Shown here: piece after piece, positions 52,557-60,935 of the stretch
Numbering within the stretch: position 1 is the stretch's first letter
Layout: each line of letters begins with the position of its first letter
Origin: IGN2 sp964639955
GTDB taxonomy: Bacteria; Bacteroidota; Ignavibacteria; Ignavibacteriales; Ignavibacteriaceae
Direction: 5' to 3'
Length of the DNA stretch: 64,000 nucleotides
Assembly (NCBI GenBank): GCA_964639955.1
Contig: CAZXGJ010000003.1
Span: forward strand, 1 to 64,000
Program-made: the position numbers and the translations under genes
The notes under the pieces: model-generated
Seen by the model: only the letters and a program-made list of their open reading frames with translations
Databases searched by the model: none
What the model was told of the DNA's origin: nothing

Positions 52557-53626
52557 TAATTTTCCGTGTTTTGTTTTACTAACCTTAACAGATTTATGTG
52601 ATGCTTATTCAATATTAAAAACATAATAAGGGCAGAGAAGATAAAAATAAAATACGCAATTATATGAGTTAAAAAAGCATAGGCAGCGCTTACAGTTTCG
52701 TCGAACCTGAACAACAGCACCAGTGTACTTTTAGCAAGCGCATGGTAAGAGCCGGTAGCACCCGGAGTCGGGATAACTACACCAATTGCACTTATGCTCA
52801 TCAGCACCCAGCCCATAATATAATTAACTCCCATTGTATTATTAGCTCTAATAATATCCTGCATTTCCAGAATGTAAAATCCTAAAAATGCCGTAAAGCC
52901 ATAAACTAAAAGTAAAAGCAGGGTAAGTGAAACTGTCAGGCTGTAGTTCTTCGCTCCTTTTAAACTCGTAAAACCCCGGATGAGCATCTCGAATGCATAA
53001 CTTAATCGTTCAGTTAGTTTTGTTGATATGCGTCCGGTAATTTTCAATATAAAACCGTAAAACTTTTCCCTGAATCTCACCAGTAAAAATATAATGGTGA
53101 GAACGGCAATCATTAAAAAAGCTGAAATGAAAAGAGTTGACTTAAGCCAAGGAAAACTTTCGTAAATATCCGAGCTCCAGACGAATGCAGAAACCAGCAC
53201 AGCTAAACCGAGAGCAAGAATGTCTATAACTCTTTCAACAACGACAGTACCAAACATCGAGGAACGGGATAGCCCTTCGAGCTTGCCGATTAAGATTGCG
53301 CGGGTTATTTCTCCAAACTTCGGAGTGACACAATTTACACCATATCCAACCATCAGGGCACCGAAAAGGTTTTTAATTTTGGCATCCGGCTTTACGCTGT
53401 TTAAAATTACTTTCCATCTTATTGCCCGGATATAATGCCCGAGCATAGAAGCAAGAATAAATACAACCATCCAGAAGACGGAAGCCTGCGAAGCCAGCTG
53501 AAGCACCTCGCTAAGGTTTACATCATAAAATGCCAGGTACAGGAAAAGCACTGCAAGAAGTATAGAGACTGAAAAATTCAATATTCCCCGAATTGCCGGG
53601 CTTTTTCTTTTACTATCTGAGGTCAA
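52556..53626 (-). CDS. Lysylphosphatidylglycerol synthase-type TM protein (UPF0104 family)
   Basis: This 356-residue protein has about eight hydrophobic segments. Family marks are AIRWKVILNSVKPDAKIKNL, MVGYGVNCVTPKFGEITRAI and the later PTPGATGSYHALAKSTLVLL. It corresponds to the membrane (flippase-like) half of MprF without the synthase domain. It probably handles a lipid substrate. The start is TTG 53626, 14 bp inside the end of lolA; GGAAG lies eight bases upstream. Confidence 0.88.
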   Translation of the reverse strand: MTSDSKRKSPAIRGILNFSVSILLAVLFLYLAFYDVNLSEVLQLASQASVFWMVVFILASMLGHYIRAIRWKVILNSVKPDAKIKNLFGALMVGYGVNCVTPKFGEITRAILIGKLEGLSRSSMFGTVVVERVIDILALGLAVLVSAFVWSSDIYESFPWLKSTLFISAFLMIAVLTIIFLLVRFREKFYGFILKITGRISTKLTERLSYAFEMLIRGFTSLKGAKNYSLTVSLTLLLLLVYGFTAFLGFYILEMQDIIRANNTMGVNYIMGWVLMSISAIGVVIPTPGATGSYHALAKSTLVLLFRFDETVSAAYAFLTHIIAYFIFIFSALIMFLILNKHHINLLRLVKQNTEN

Positions 53627-54218
53627 TAATTTCGCTTCCTGCGGGTGGTGAAAATGAAAAGTAGCTGTCTGCTATATTTTTATTTAATTTGTAATTGGAT
53701 AAATCTATCTGGATCAAGCCTGCGGCCGGGTCGTCAAATAATGCTCTGCCTACCAAATCATCTTCATCAATCCAGAGTTTTATTGAACTGAAACTAAATG
53801 TAGGAGTTTTCGGTTTGAATTCCAGGACATTCTTTCCCTCAAATTCATAAGAGCTTATGCTGCATTCTTCAGGGTATTTATAAACCAGGTTTTCTATAGA
53901 CAGAAAGTCCGTTCCCCCTGAATCGTAACCGGTAATGATAACTTTATTTTCATTTTTATTATAGTTCCAGGAGGTTTCACCGTCAGAAACAATCAGCATA
54001 TCTCTGAATTCGAACCTAAGTTTGTTTTCTTTTTTATAAAATATCTTTCCCGCAAGATTTGTTTTACCGTTTATCGATTGAGTAATATCTGCAGATAAAT
54101 CTTCAATAGAATCGAACCTGGATTGAAGTGCAGATAACAATTTACCGGCATCTGTTTGAGCAGGTGTAAATACCTGGCTAAACCAGACAGAGTATAAAAC
54201 CAAAAAGTATTTTATCAT
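53613..54218 (-). CDS. lolA: Outer-membrane lipoprotein carrier LolA
   Basis: The 201-residue protein has a short signal peptide (MIKYFLVLYSVWFSQVFTPA). The LolA-like fold follows: LQSRFDSIEDLSADITQSIN, KIFYKKENKLRFEF, VSDGETSWNYNKNENKVIIT and LWIDEDDLVGRALF. LolA shuttles lipoproteins from the inner to the outer membrane. AAAGGA precedes the ATG. It follows ftsK by 12 bp, a common arrangement. Confidence 0.88.
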   Translation of the reverse strand: MIKYFLVLYSVWFSQVFTPAQTDAGKLLSALQSRFDSIEDLSADITQSINGKTNLAGKIFYKKENKLRFEFRDMLIVSDGETSWNYNKNENKVIITGYDSGGTDFLSIENLVYKYPEECSISSYEFEGKNVLEFKPKTPTFSFSSIKLWIDEDDLVGRALFDDPAAGLIQIDLSNYKLNKNIADSYFSFSPPAGSEIIDLR

Positions 54219-54230
54219 AAATATTCCTTT

Positions 54231-56639
54231 TTACAAACTTCTTAAAACAGCTTCGAGCTGCTCTTCATTTTCAACTAAAACCTGGCGGGCTTTGCTTCCG
54301 TCATTTGGCCCTACTATTCCTGCATCTTCAAGCTGATCGACAATGCGGGCAGCCCTCGAGTACCCGAGCTTTAATTTTCTTTGCAGCAAAGATACAGATC
54401 CCTGCTGGTGCAAAACTATAACTCTTGCAGCTTCCTCAAACATGGGGTCGAGTTTTGCATAAAAACCGGAACCGTGTTCCTTCTTCTTTTCATAAATCGA
54501 AGGAAGGTAATATGGCCTGGAATACGATGGCTGGGAGTAAATGTAGTTAGTAAGCTCTTCAACTTCATTAGTTGTAATAAATGCATTCTGAATGCGTATA
54601 GGCTTTGGCGAACCGGTGGGCTGGAAAAGCATGTCACCTCTGCCGAGCAGTTGTTCAGCTCCATTCATATCCAGTATAGTTCTTGAATCTATTTTGGTTG
54701 CAACCTGGTAAGCAATGCGCGAGCTGAAGTTTGCTTTGATAACACCGGTAATAACATTTACCGAAGGTCTTTGCGTAGCAAGTACAAGATGAATGCCGAC
54801 GGCACGGGCAAGCTGAGCTAATCTTGTTATTGGTCCTTCAACGTCCTTACCGGCAGTAATCATTAAATCTGCAAGCTCATCAATTATAACAACCAGGTAC
54901 GGCAGATGATGGTGCTTAACAACATCAGTATCGTGAGGTCTTGCTTTAGGATCATCTACTTTTTTGTTGTAGTCAACTATATTCCGTACACCAGCTTTTG
55001 CAAGCTTATCATATCTTTTTTCCATTTCCAGCTCAACAGATTTCAGAACAAGCACGGCATTTTGCGGAACAGTAATTATAAATTCATCCAGGTCGGGTGA
55101 AACGGCAAGGTAATGCCCTCTGAGCTTGTTGTAAAAAGATAGCTCAATTTTTTTAGGATCTACAAGAATGAATTTTACATCGGCAGGAATTTTGGAGTAA
55201 AGCAGACTGCTTATGATCATATTTATTCCCACACTTTTACCAGAGCCTGTAGAACCTGCAATGAGCAGGTGCGGCATCAGGGATAAATCTGCAAAGTAAA
55301 CATCCCCACTTATTGTTTTGCCCAGAGCAAGCGGCAGCTCCATTTTTGATTCCTGAATTTTATTAAGCACAGACCTTGCGTTTACAATTGCTGCGTCTGC
55401 ATTTGGTATTTCAACACCGATTGCCCCTTTACCCGGTATAGGGGCTATTATTCTTATTCCTTTAGCAGCAAGAGCAAGGGCAATATCGTTTTCCAGACCA
55501 ACAATCCTGCTGATCTTTACACCCGGGGCGGGCACAATTTCGTAAAGAGTAACAACAGGACCAGGTGTTACGGAAATATCCTGGATATCGATATCAAAAA
55601 GTTTCAGCTTTTCCCTTAGCAGGTTAGCGTTATGGGTAAGCTCTTCTTCTTCTACAACAATATCATCAGCAGAGGCAGGCTGCAATAAATCCAGGCCGGG
55701 GAGCTGATAATCAATTTCTTCTTCCCACGGCTCGGGCAGCTTCTCTTCCCCCGTTTGAGGTAAATCTGTAACCGGCGCTTCCCCCGTTTTCTTCAAGTCA
55801 AACTTTTTTCTCTCTTCCACAATAACCTCATCATCAGCCGGTACTTCAGGTTCTTCTTTCCTGATAATCCTGATATTAGTCTGTAAAGCTTCCTCTTCCA
55901 TCAATTCTTCTGCACTTGTAACCGCGGGTGTTTCACTGCTCAACTGTGCTTTTTTACCATTACTTAACTTTTTTATTTTTTCGATGTTAGCAGACTTTTC
56001 GTCTTTGCGGATAATTTTTACACCAGTATCCGGTTTCCCCTCAAAGAATTTTTTAATAAAATGAAAAAGTTTTTCTACCTTAAAATCGATTGCATAAATT
56101 AAAATTGTTACAGAAACGAAGATGAGTAGCAGCACACTGCCCAGTCCACCGACGACTTCCCTGAGCCAGCCGCCGATGTATTCTCCCAAATTTCCACGAA
56201 GTTCATACGCTCCTTCAAAAAAGCCAAAGCTTAATTTGAGAGTTGTAAAAAATGTAGCGAAGATTATTCCGAACAGTATAAGAAGATTGGTTGTGTGAAT
56301 TAATATTTTGAAGGGTAATCTTTTAAAGAACGAAATTCCCCATAGCATCATTACAGCAGGAAAAACTACAGAGAAATAACCGAGGGTATGTCTTACGAAA
56401 AAATGTGAAAGCTTCGCACCTGTAATCCCGAGCCAGTTATGTGTTTCAATTCCCCTGTGAAAAATGGAATAGACAAGATTAACCTCATCCCTCCTGTTAT
56501 AAGAAACGATGCAAAGCAAAAGGAACAACGAAAAAAGAATTAAAAAGATGCCAAGAATCTTTTTCTTTTTATCAGGAGAAATACTAAAAAAATTCCTGCT
56601 GCTGTTTTCTTTTTTGACTGTGTTTTTGTTTCTTTTCAC
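54231..56639 (-). CDS. ftsK: DNA translocase FtsK/SpoIIIE
   Basis: This 802-residue protein has four N-terminal membrane segments (about 30-185), an acidic/Pro linker (190-310), an alpha/beta motor (Walker A IAGSTGSGKSVGINMIISSL; Walker B VVIIDELADLMI; ATQRPSVNVITGVIKANFSS) and a C-terminal winged-helix gamma domain (QRKLKLGYSRAARIVDQLED) that reads polar DNA sequences. It pumps chromosomes through the closing septum and activates Xer recombination; a Xer recombinase is encoded at 30909-31799. The start is GTG 56639 without a strong ribosome site. Confidence 0.96.
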   Translation of the reverse strand: MKRNKNTVKKENSSRNFFSISPDKKKKILGIFLILFSLFLLLCIVSYNRRDEVNLVYSIFHRGIETHNWLGITGAKLSHFFVRHTLGYFSVVFPAVMMLWGISFFKRLPFKILIHTTNLLILFGIIFATFFTTLKLSFGFFEGAYELRGNLGEYIGGWLREVVGGLGSVLLLIFVSVTILIYAIDFKVEKLFHFIKKFFEGKPDTGVKIIRKDEKSANIEKIKKLSNGKKAQLSSETPAVTSAEELMEEEALQTNIRIIRKEEPEVPADDEVIVEERKKFDLKKTGEAPVTDLPQTGEEKLPEPWEEEIDYQLPGLDLLQPASADDIVVEEEELTHNANLLREKLKLFDIDIQDISVTPGPVVTLYEIVPAPGVKISRIVGLENDIALALAAKGIRIIAPIPGKGAIGVEIPNADAAIVNARSVLNKIQESKMELPLALGKTISGDVYFADLSLMPHLLIAGSTGSGKSVGINMIISSLLYSKIPADVKFILVDPKKIELSFYNKLRGHYLAVSPDLDEFIITVPQNAVLVLKSVELEMEKRYDKLAKAGVRNIVDYNKKVDDPKARPHDTDVVKHHHLPYLVVIIDELADLMITAGKDVEGPITRLAQLARAVGIHLVLATQRPSVNVITGVIKANFSSRIAYQVATKIDSRTILDMNGAEQLLGRGDMLFQPTGSPKPIRIQNAFITTNEVEELTNYIYSQPSYSRPYYLPSIYEKKKEHGSGFYAKLDPMFEEAARVIVLHQQGSVSLLQRKLKLGYSRAARIVDQLEDAGIVGPNDGSKARQVLVENEEQLEAVLRSL

Positions 56640-56653
56640 AGTAAAACAATTTA

Positions 56654-57376
56654 TTATGTGAGCTTTTTTAAAACACTGTTAACGTAATAAGGTATTATGC
56701 TGTTTGTGTTAAGCCGGTTGCAAAAATCAAGGTCGGCTTCGAATCCGTTTTCAACAAGCAGTTTACCGTGTTCGGTTTCCTTAAGCATTGAGAAAATATT
56801 TTTTCCGAAGGATTTATTTAGTGCCAATGCTGCTTTAGCCGAATCTGATATGACAACATCCTTTTTTATTTTACTGAACTGCTCAACAAGCAAACCTGCG
56901 CATACTGCGTCTTCAAGGCTGAAAAAATTATTATTCCCGGCGCATAATATCACAAAGTCTTTCCCGAGTTTTAGTAAATGTTCGGCTATTGCCTTAAGAT
57001 TTGAAAAAGCGCAAACAAATAAATTTTCGGAGAACTTGGCTTTAACAATAGCCTTGGAACCATTAGTAGAATAAAAAACAATCGACTTACCTGCTACAAT
57101 CTCTTTTGTGTACTCAAAAGGAGAATTACCAAGAGCAAATCCTTCAATTTTTTTTGTGTTCCGTTCGCCCCCGAGAAGCGTTTGCCCGCCAAACATCCCG
57201 CCCGAAATTTTAACGGCAAATTCAACACCGGCAACCGGCACAACTTCTCTTGCTTCGTTTCTCATAGCTTCAACAATTGTAGTTGATGCCCTTAGCACAT
57301 CAATAACAACCGTTGTCTTGCCGGTAAAAAAAAGTTCGTCAGTGTTTCCCGGTGAAAATAGTACGTTCAGCTTCAT
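56654..57376 (-). CDS. 2-phosphosulfolactate phosphatase family protein (ComB)
   Basis: This 240-residue protein has the ComB pattern: VVIDVLRASTTIVEAMRNEA, LGGERNTKKIEGFALGNSPF and VFYSTNGSKAIVKAKF, then LCAGNNNFFSLEDAVCAGLL. ComB hydrolyses phosphosulfolactate in coenzyme M or sulfolactate pathways. In bacteria without ComA its role is uncertain. It lies between gcvT and ftsK, 14 bp from each. Confidence 0.88.
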   Translation of the reverse strand: MKLNVLFSPGNTDELFFTGKTTVVIDVLRASTTIVEAMRNEAREVVPVAGVEFAVKISGGMFGGQTLLGGERNTKKIEGFALGNSPFEYTKEIVAGKSIVFYSTNGSKAIVKAKFSENLFVCAFSNLKAIAEHLLKLGKDFVILCAGNNNFFSLEDAVCAGLLVEQFSKIKKDVVISDSAKAALALNKSFGKNIFSMLKETEHGKLLVENGFEADLDFCNRLNTNSIIPYYVNSVLKKLT

Positions 57377-57390
57377 AATTAAACAACTTA

Positions 57391-58473
57391 TTACTTTTTA
57401 ATAAAAGGCGGTTTAACAACTAAAGCTGTGAATTCATTATTGCGTACAGATATATTTACTTTAGTTCCGACTGAAGAGTATTCCTTCAAAACATAACCAA
57501 GAGCGATTGGTTTTTCGAGAACAGGGCTTACGGTTCCGCTTGTGACAAAACCTATTTTGCTTCCGTTTGCATATATTGCATAATCTTTCCGCGGAAAAAT
57601 TTTTTCTTCTGAAATAAGCCCTATTAATTTTCTTCCTGCACCGCTCTCTTTTACTTTTTGCAAGACATCCCGTCCGATGAAATCACCTTTATCGAACTTT
57701 GTTATCCAGCCAAGCCCTGCTTCAATCGGATTGGTTGTTTTATCTATATCATTGCCGTATAAGCAAAAACCCATCTCCAGGCGTAGTGAATCTCTGGCAG
57801 CCAAACCAACGGGCTTAATATCAAACTCATCACCTGCGGCAAACAATAAATTCCATACTTTCTCCGAATCGCTCACATTTCCTTTAAAATATACTTCATA
57901 ACCGAGTTCGCCCGTATAGCCTGTGCGAGAAATGATGACATCTATACCTGATAAATAATCTTTTGAAAAATGATAATATTCAAGAGAAAGGTTATGTCCT
58001 AAAACTTTTTCCATAACTTTTACTGAGTTGGGGCCCTGGACTGCGACCAGCGAGTATTCATCACTCAGGTTATCAATTTCAACTCCGAAGTAATTATTTT
58101 CTGCCATCCAATTAAAGTCTTTTTCAATATTCGATGCATTCACAACTAGCATATATTTATTTTTATCCAGATTATATACAAGCAAATCATCCACAATCCC
58201 GCCATCGGGATAGCACATTGCAGAGTACTGAACTCTGCCGGGGAATAATTTTGAAGCATCATTAATAGTAATGTGCTGAATAAAATCGAGAGCCCTGCTG
58301 CCCGAAATAAAAATTTCACCCATGTGCGAAACATCGAATACGCCAACGGAATTCCGGACAGCTTTGTGTTCGGAAATAATAGATGAATAATGTATGGGCA
58401 TTTCGAAGCCGGCAAACTCAACCAGTTTTGCCCCAAGTTTTTTATGAATTGCGTTAAAGGCTGTTTTTTTCAT
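57391..58473 (-). CDS. gcvT: Glycine cleavage system aminomethyltransferase (T protein)
   Basis: This 360-residue protein has the GcvT pattern: GAKLVEFAGFEMPIHYSSII, GVFDVSHMGEI, VAVQGPNSVKVMEKVLG, ISRTGYTGELGYEVYF (folate-binding Asp/Glu region) and PVGLAARDSLRLEMGFCLYG. It moves the aminomethyl carbon from lipoyl-H to tetrahydrofolate. The length is standard. H, P and lipoamide dehydrogenase genes are not in the window. Confidence 0.95.
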   Translation of the reverse strand: MKKTAFNAIHKKLGAKLVEFAGFEMPIHYSSIISEHKAVRNSVGVFDVSHMGEIFISGSRALDFIQHITINDASKLFPGRVQYSAMCYPDGGIVDDLLVYNLDKNKYMLVVNASNIEKDFNWMAENNYFGVEIDNLSDEYSLVAVQGPNSVKVMEKVLGHNLSLEYYHFSKDYLSGIDVIISRTGYTGELGYEVYFKGNVSDSEKVWNLLFAAGDEFDIKPVGLAARDSLRLEMGFCLYGNDIDKTTNPIEAGLGWITKFDKGDFIGRDVLQKVKESGAGRKLIGLISEEKIFPRKDYAIYANGSKIGFVTSGTVSPVLEKPIALGYVLKEYSSVGTKVNISVRNNEFTALVVKPPFIKK

Positions 58474-58498
58474 TTCTGTAAATAGTTTATCTGATATT

Positions 58499-59143
58499 TT
58501 AAGATTTAAGTTTTCTCCAGTCGCTTAAAAATTTATCCAAACCTATATCAGTAAGCGGATGATCAAATAGTTTTTTGATAACACTAAAAGGTATTGTGCA
58601 CACATCGGCACCGATTAATGCTGCTTCGACAACATGCAGAGGATGCCTTACGCTGGCAACAAGAACCTGTGTGGTAAAATTATAGTTTCTGTAAATTTGC
58701 ACAACCTGGGAAATCATATCCATTCCGCTTGTGCTTATATCATCCAGCCTGCCGATGAAGGGGCTTATATAAGCGGCACCGGCTTTAGCTGCTAAAAGTG
58801 CCTGTGCAGGTGAAAAACACAGAGTAACATTTACTTTAATGTTTTCACCGCTTAAAGTTTTTACTGCTTTTAAGCCTTCAGCAATAAGAGGAATTTTTAC
58901 AACAATATTTTTATGTATAGAAGCCAAATCTCTTGCTTCTTTCAAAATACCTTCGTAATCAGTAGAAATAACCTCGGCACTTATAGGACCATCGACAATC
59001 CTGATAATTTCGTTCAGCAGCGTCTTAAAGTCTTTTCCTTCTTTAGAAACCAGCGAGGGATTTGTTGTTACCCCATCAAGTATACCAAGAGCAGCGGCTT
59101 CTTTTATTTCATTTATGTTTGCTGTATCAATAAAGAACTTCAT
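58499..59143 (-). CDS. tal: Small (TalC-type) transaldolase
   Basis: The 214-residue protein begins MKFFIDTANINEIKEAAALG and has DGVTTNPSLVSKEG. The Schiff-base Lys is in NIVVKIPLIAEGLKA, and YISPFIGRLDDI follows. The residue in ISAEVIS is Glu, which distinguishes transaldolases from fructose-6-phosphate aldolase (Gln). It shuttles dihydroxyacetone units in the non-oxidative pentose phosphate pathway. It is 25 bp upstream of gcvT. Confidence 0.93.
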   Translation of the reverse strand: MKFFIDTANINEIKEAAALGILDGVTTNPSLVSKEGKDFKTLLNEIIRIVDGPISAEVISTDYEGILKEARDLASIHKNIVVKIPLIAEGLKAVKTLSGENIKVNVTLCFSPAQALLAAKAGAAYISPFIGRLDDISTSGMDMISQVVQIYRNYNFTTQVLVASVRHPLHVVEAALIGADVCTIPFSVIKKLFDHPLTDIGLDKFLSDWRKLKS

Positions 59144-59181
59144 AGTTCAACTCCATAAAATTTTTTATGAGATATTTAAAA

Positions 59182-60741
59182 CTACTGAATCTCCCGCGTT
59201 AAATCATTGCCGGTTTTGGCTGAAATAAAAACGAATGAATCAGGCGGAATATTTTCATCTTCCTGCAGCTTAATTCTTATTAAAAACTTGAGTTGCATTT
59301 TTATAAGCGATGTTATTTTACCTTCGCGCAGCTTTGCAGCTGTTGAGGGATTGCATTTAACAACAATACTCCTTACTTTTAATTTTGATTTAAGTCTGCG
59401 AAGCATAGTTTCAAGATCGTAAACGATGTGAGAGCTTTTTGTAAGCAGCCCGGTACCATTGCAAACCGGGCATGTTTCCTTAAGCGCCTGAACAATGTTT
59501 TGTCTTACCCGCTGCCTGGTAATTTGTATCAGCCCGAATTCAGACATGGGGAGAATTGATACTTTGGCTCTGTCTTTTCTGAATTCTTTCTTTAATTCAT
59601 CATAAACTTTTTTCCGGTTTTTTTCCTCTGCCAGGTCAATAAAATCTATTACAATAATGCCTCCGATATCGCGCAGCCTCATCTGACGTGCAATTTCGCG
59701 GGAAGCTTCAAGGTCGGTTTTTAATGAATTCAATTCCTGCTCTTTGCTTTTAGCATATCTGCCGCTGTTAACATCAATTACCACCATTGCCTCTGTGTGC
59801 TCTATAACAAGATATCCGCCGCTTGGCAAAGGAACTTTTCTGCCCATTAAAGTTTTAATCTGCTCTTCAATCTTAAAAGAATCGAATATCGAATGAGAAG
59901 ATTTATAGGGCTCAACTTTGTCAGCCATCGAAGGTTGAACAACTTCGAGGTAACCTTTTATTTCCTTATAAAGTTTTTTTGAATCAATAAAAATTTTGGA
60001 AACATCGGAGTTGAACAGATCGCGAATTACACTTACGGTAGTGTTTAAATCCTGATAAACTAATTGCGGAGGAGAGGCACTTTTAGCAGCTTTTTCAATT
60101 CCGCGCCAGGTTTTCATCAATTGTGTGAGATCGTCCTTCAATATTTCTTCCGGCTGCCCCTGGGCTACTGTTCGTATAATCAAACCGTAATTCTCCGGGA
60201 TAATCTGCCGGGCAATATGCCGTAATCTTTTTCTTTCTTTATAATCTGTAATTTTTTTTGAAACACCCACATTGTTATCGTACGGAAGCAGCACACAAAA
60301 CCTGCCTGGCAAAGAAATTGACGACGTTACTCTGACCCCTTTATTGTTTACAGGTTCTTTTATAATCTGTATAAGAATTTCCTGGTCCTTTTTCAGGATA
60401 GGAACTGAGGTCTGTTCCGAATTTGCTTTTGGTGAAGTATGGACACCATTTGCTTCTTCCTCCTCTTCAACATCTGTATCCTCGTCGCCAAGCATTTCCT
60501 GAAGCTGCTGGGTTCTTTCTCCAATGTCCGAAAAATGAAGAAAGGCATCGTGCTGCAATCCAATGTCTATAAAAGCTGCTTTTATACCCGGAAGCACCCT
60601 GGCAATCTTCCCAAGGTATATATCCCCCACCATCCTGCGATTTTCAGGATAGTCTACAAAGAAGTCTACTAAATTTCCATCTTCCGTAATAGCAACTCTC
60701 GTTTGCGTAGAAGTGGAATTGATGATAATTTCCTTTAACAT
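59182..60741 (-). CDS. rng: Ribonuclease G/E family endoribonuclease
   Basis: This 519-residue protein has an N-terminal S1-like domain (YLGKIARVLPGIKAAFIDIG, interrupted by an acidic insert near 90-105), an RNase H-like core, catalytic Asp motifs AMVVIDVNSGRY and GGIIVIDFIDLAEEKNRKKV, and the zinc-link CPVCNGTG. Size and lack of a long C-terminal scaffold fit RNase G. It processes rRNA ends and turns over mRNA. It is first in the ten-gene run. Confidence 0.94.
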   Translation of the reverse strand: MLKEIIINSTSTQTRVAITEDGNLVDFFVDYPENRRMVGDIYLGKIARVLPGIKAAFIDIGLQHDAFLHFSDIGERTQQLQEMLGDEDTDVEEEEEANGVHTSPKANSEQTSVPILKKDQEILIQIIKEPVNNKGVRVTSSISLPGRFCVLLPYDNNVGVSKKITDYKERKRLRHIARQIIPENYGLIIRTVAQGQPEEILKDDLTQLMKTWRGIEKAAKSASPPQLVYQDLNTTVSVIRDLFNSDVSKIFIDSKKLYKEIKGYLEVVQPSMADKVEPYKSSHSIFDSFKIEEQIKTLMGRKVPLPSGGYLVIEHTEAMVVIDVNSGRYAKSKEQELNSLKTDLEASREIARQMRLRDIGGIIVIDFIDLAEEKNRKKVYDELKKEFRKDRAKVSILPMSEFGLIQITRQRVRQNIVQALKETCPVCNGTGLLTKSSHIVYDLETMLRRLKSKLKVRSIVVKCNPSTAAKLREGKITSLIKMQLKFLIRIKLQEDENIPPDSFVFISAKTGNDLTREIQ

Positions 60742-60935
60742 TTGATAAAAACCTGCTTAATGAAAATAAAAATTTCATTGAAAAATTGTTATGGTTACCA
60801 AAACTTATGCACAAAGCTTGTTTCTCCATCACAGGGAAAGCTGCAAGAATAAGAATGTAGTATAAAGCCAATTGTGGCATTTAATCTTACCCGATAAGTT
60901 TCAGTAAATAGTAAATAAAAAATTCCGCTTACTTA
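60742..60935. other. Intergenic region upstream of rng
   Basis: 194 bp between pnp and rng on the same strand should carry the promoter of the long rng operon. I see no tRNA, strong hairpin or clear TAnnTTTG element. Confidence 0.4.
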
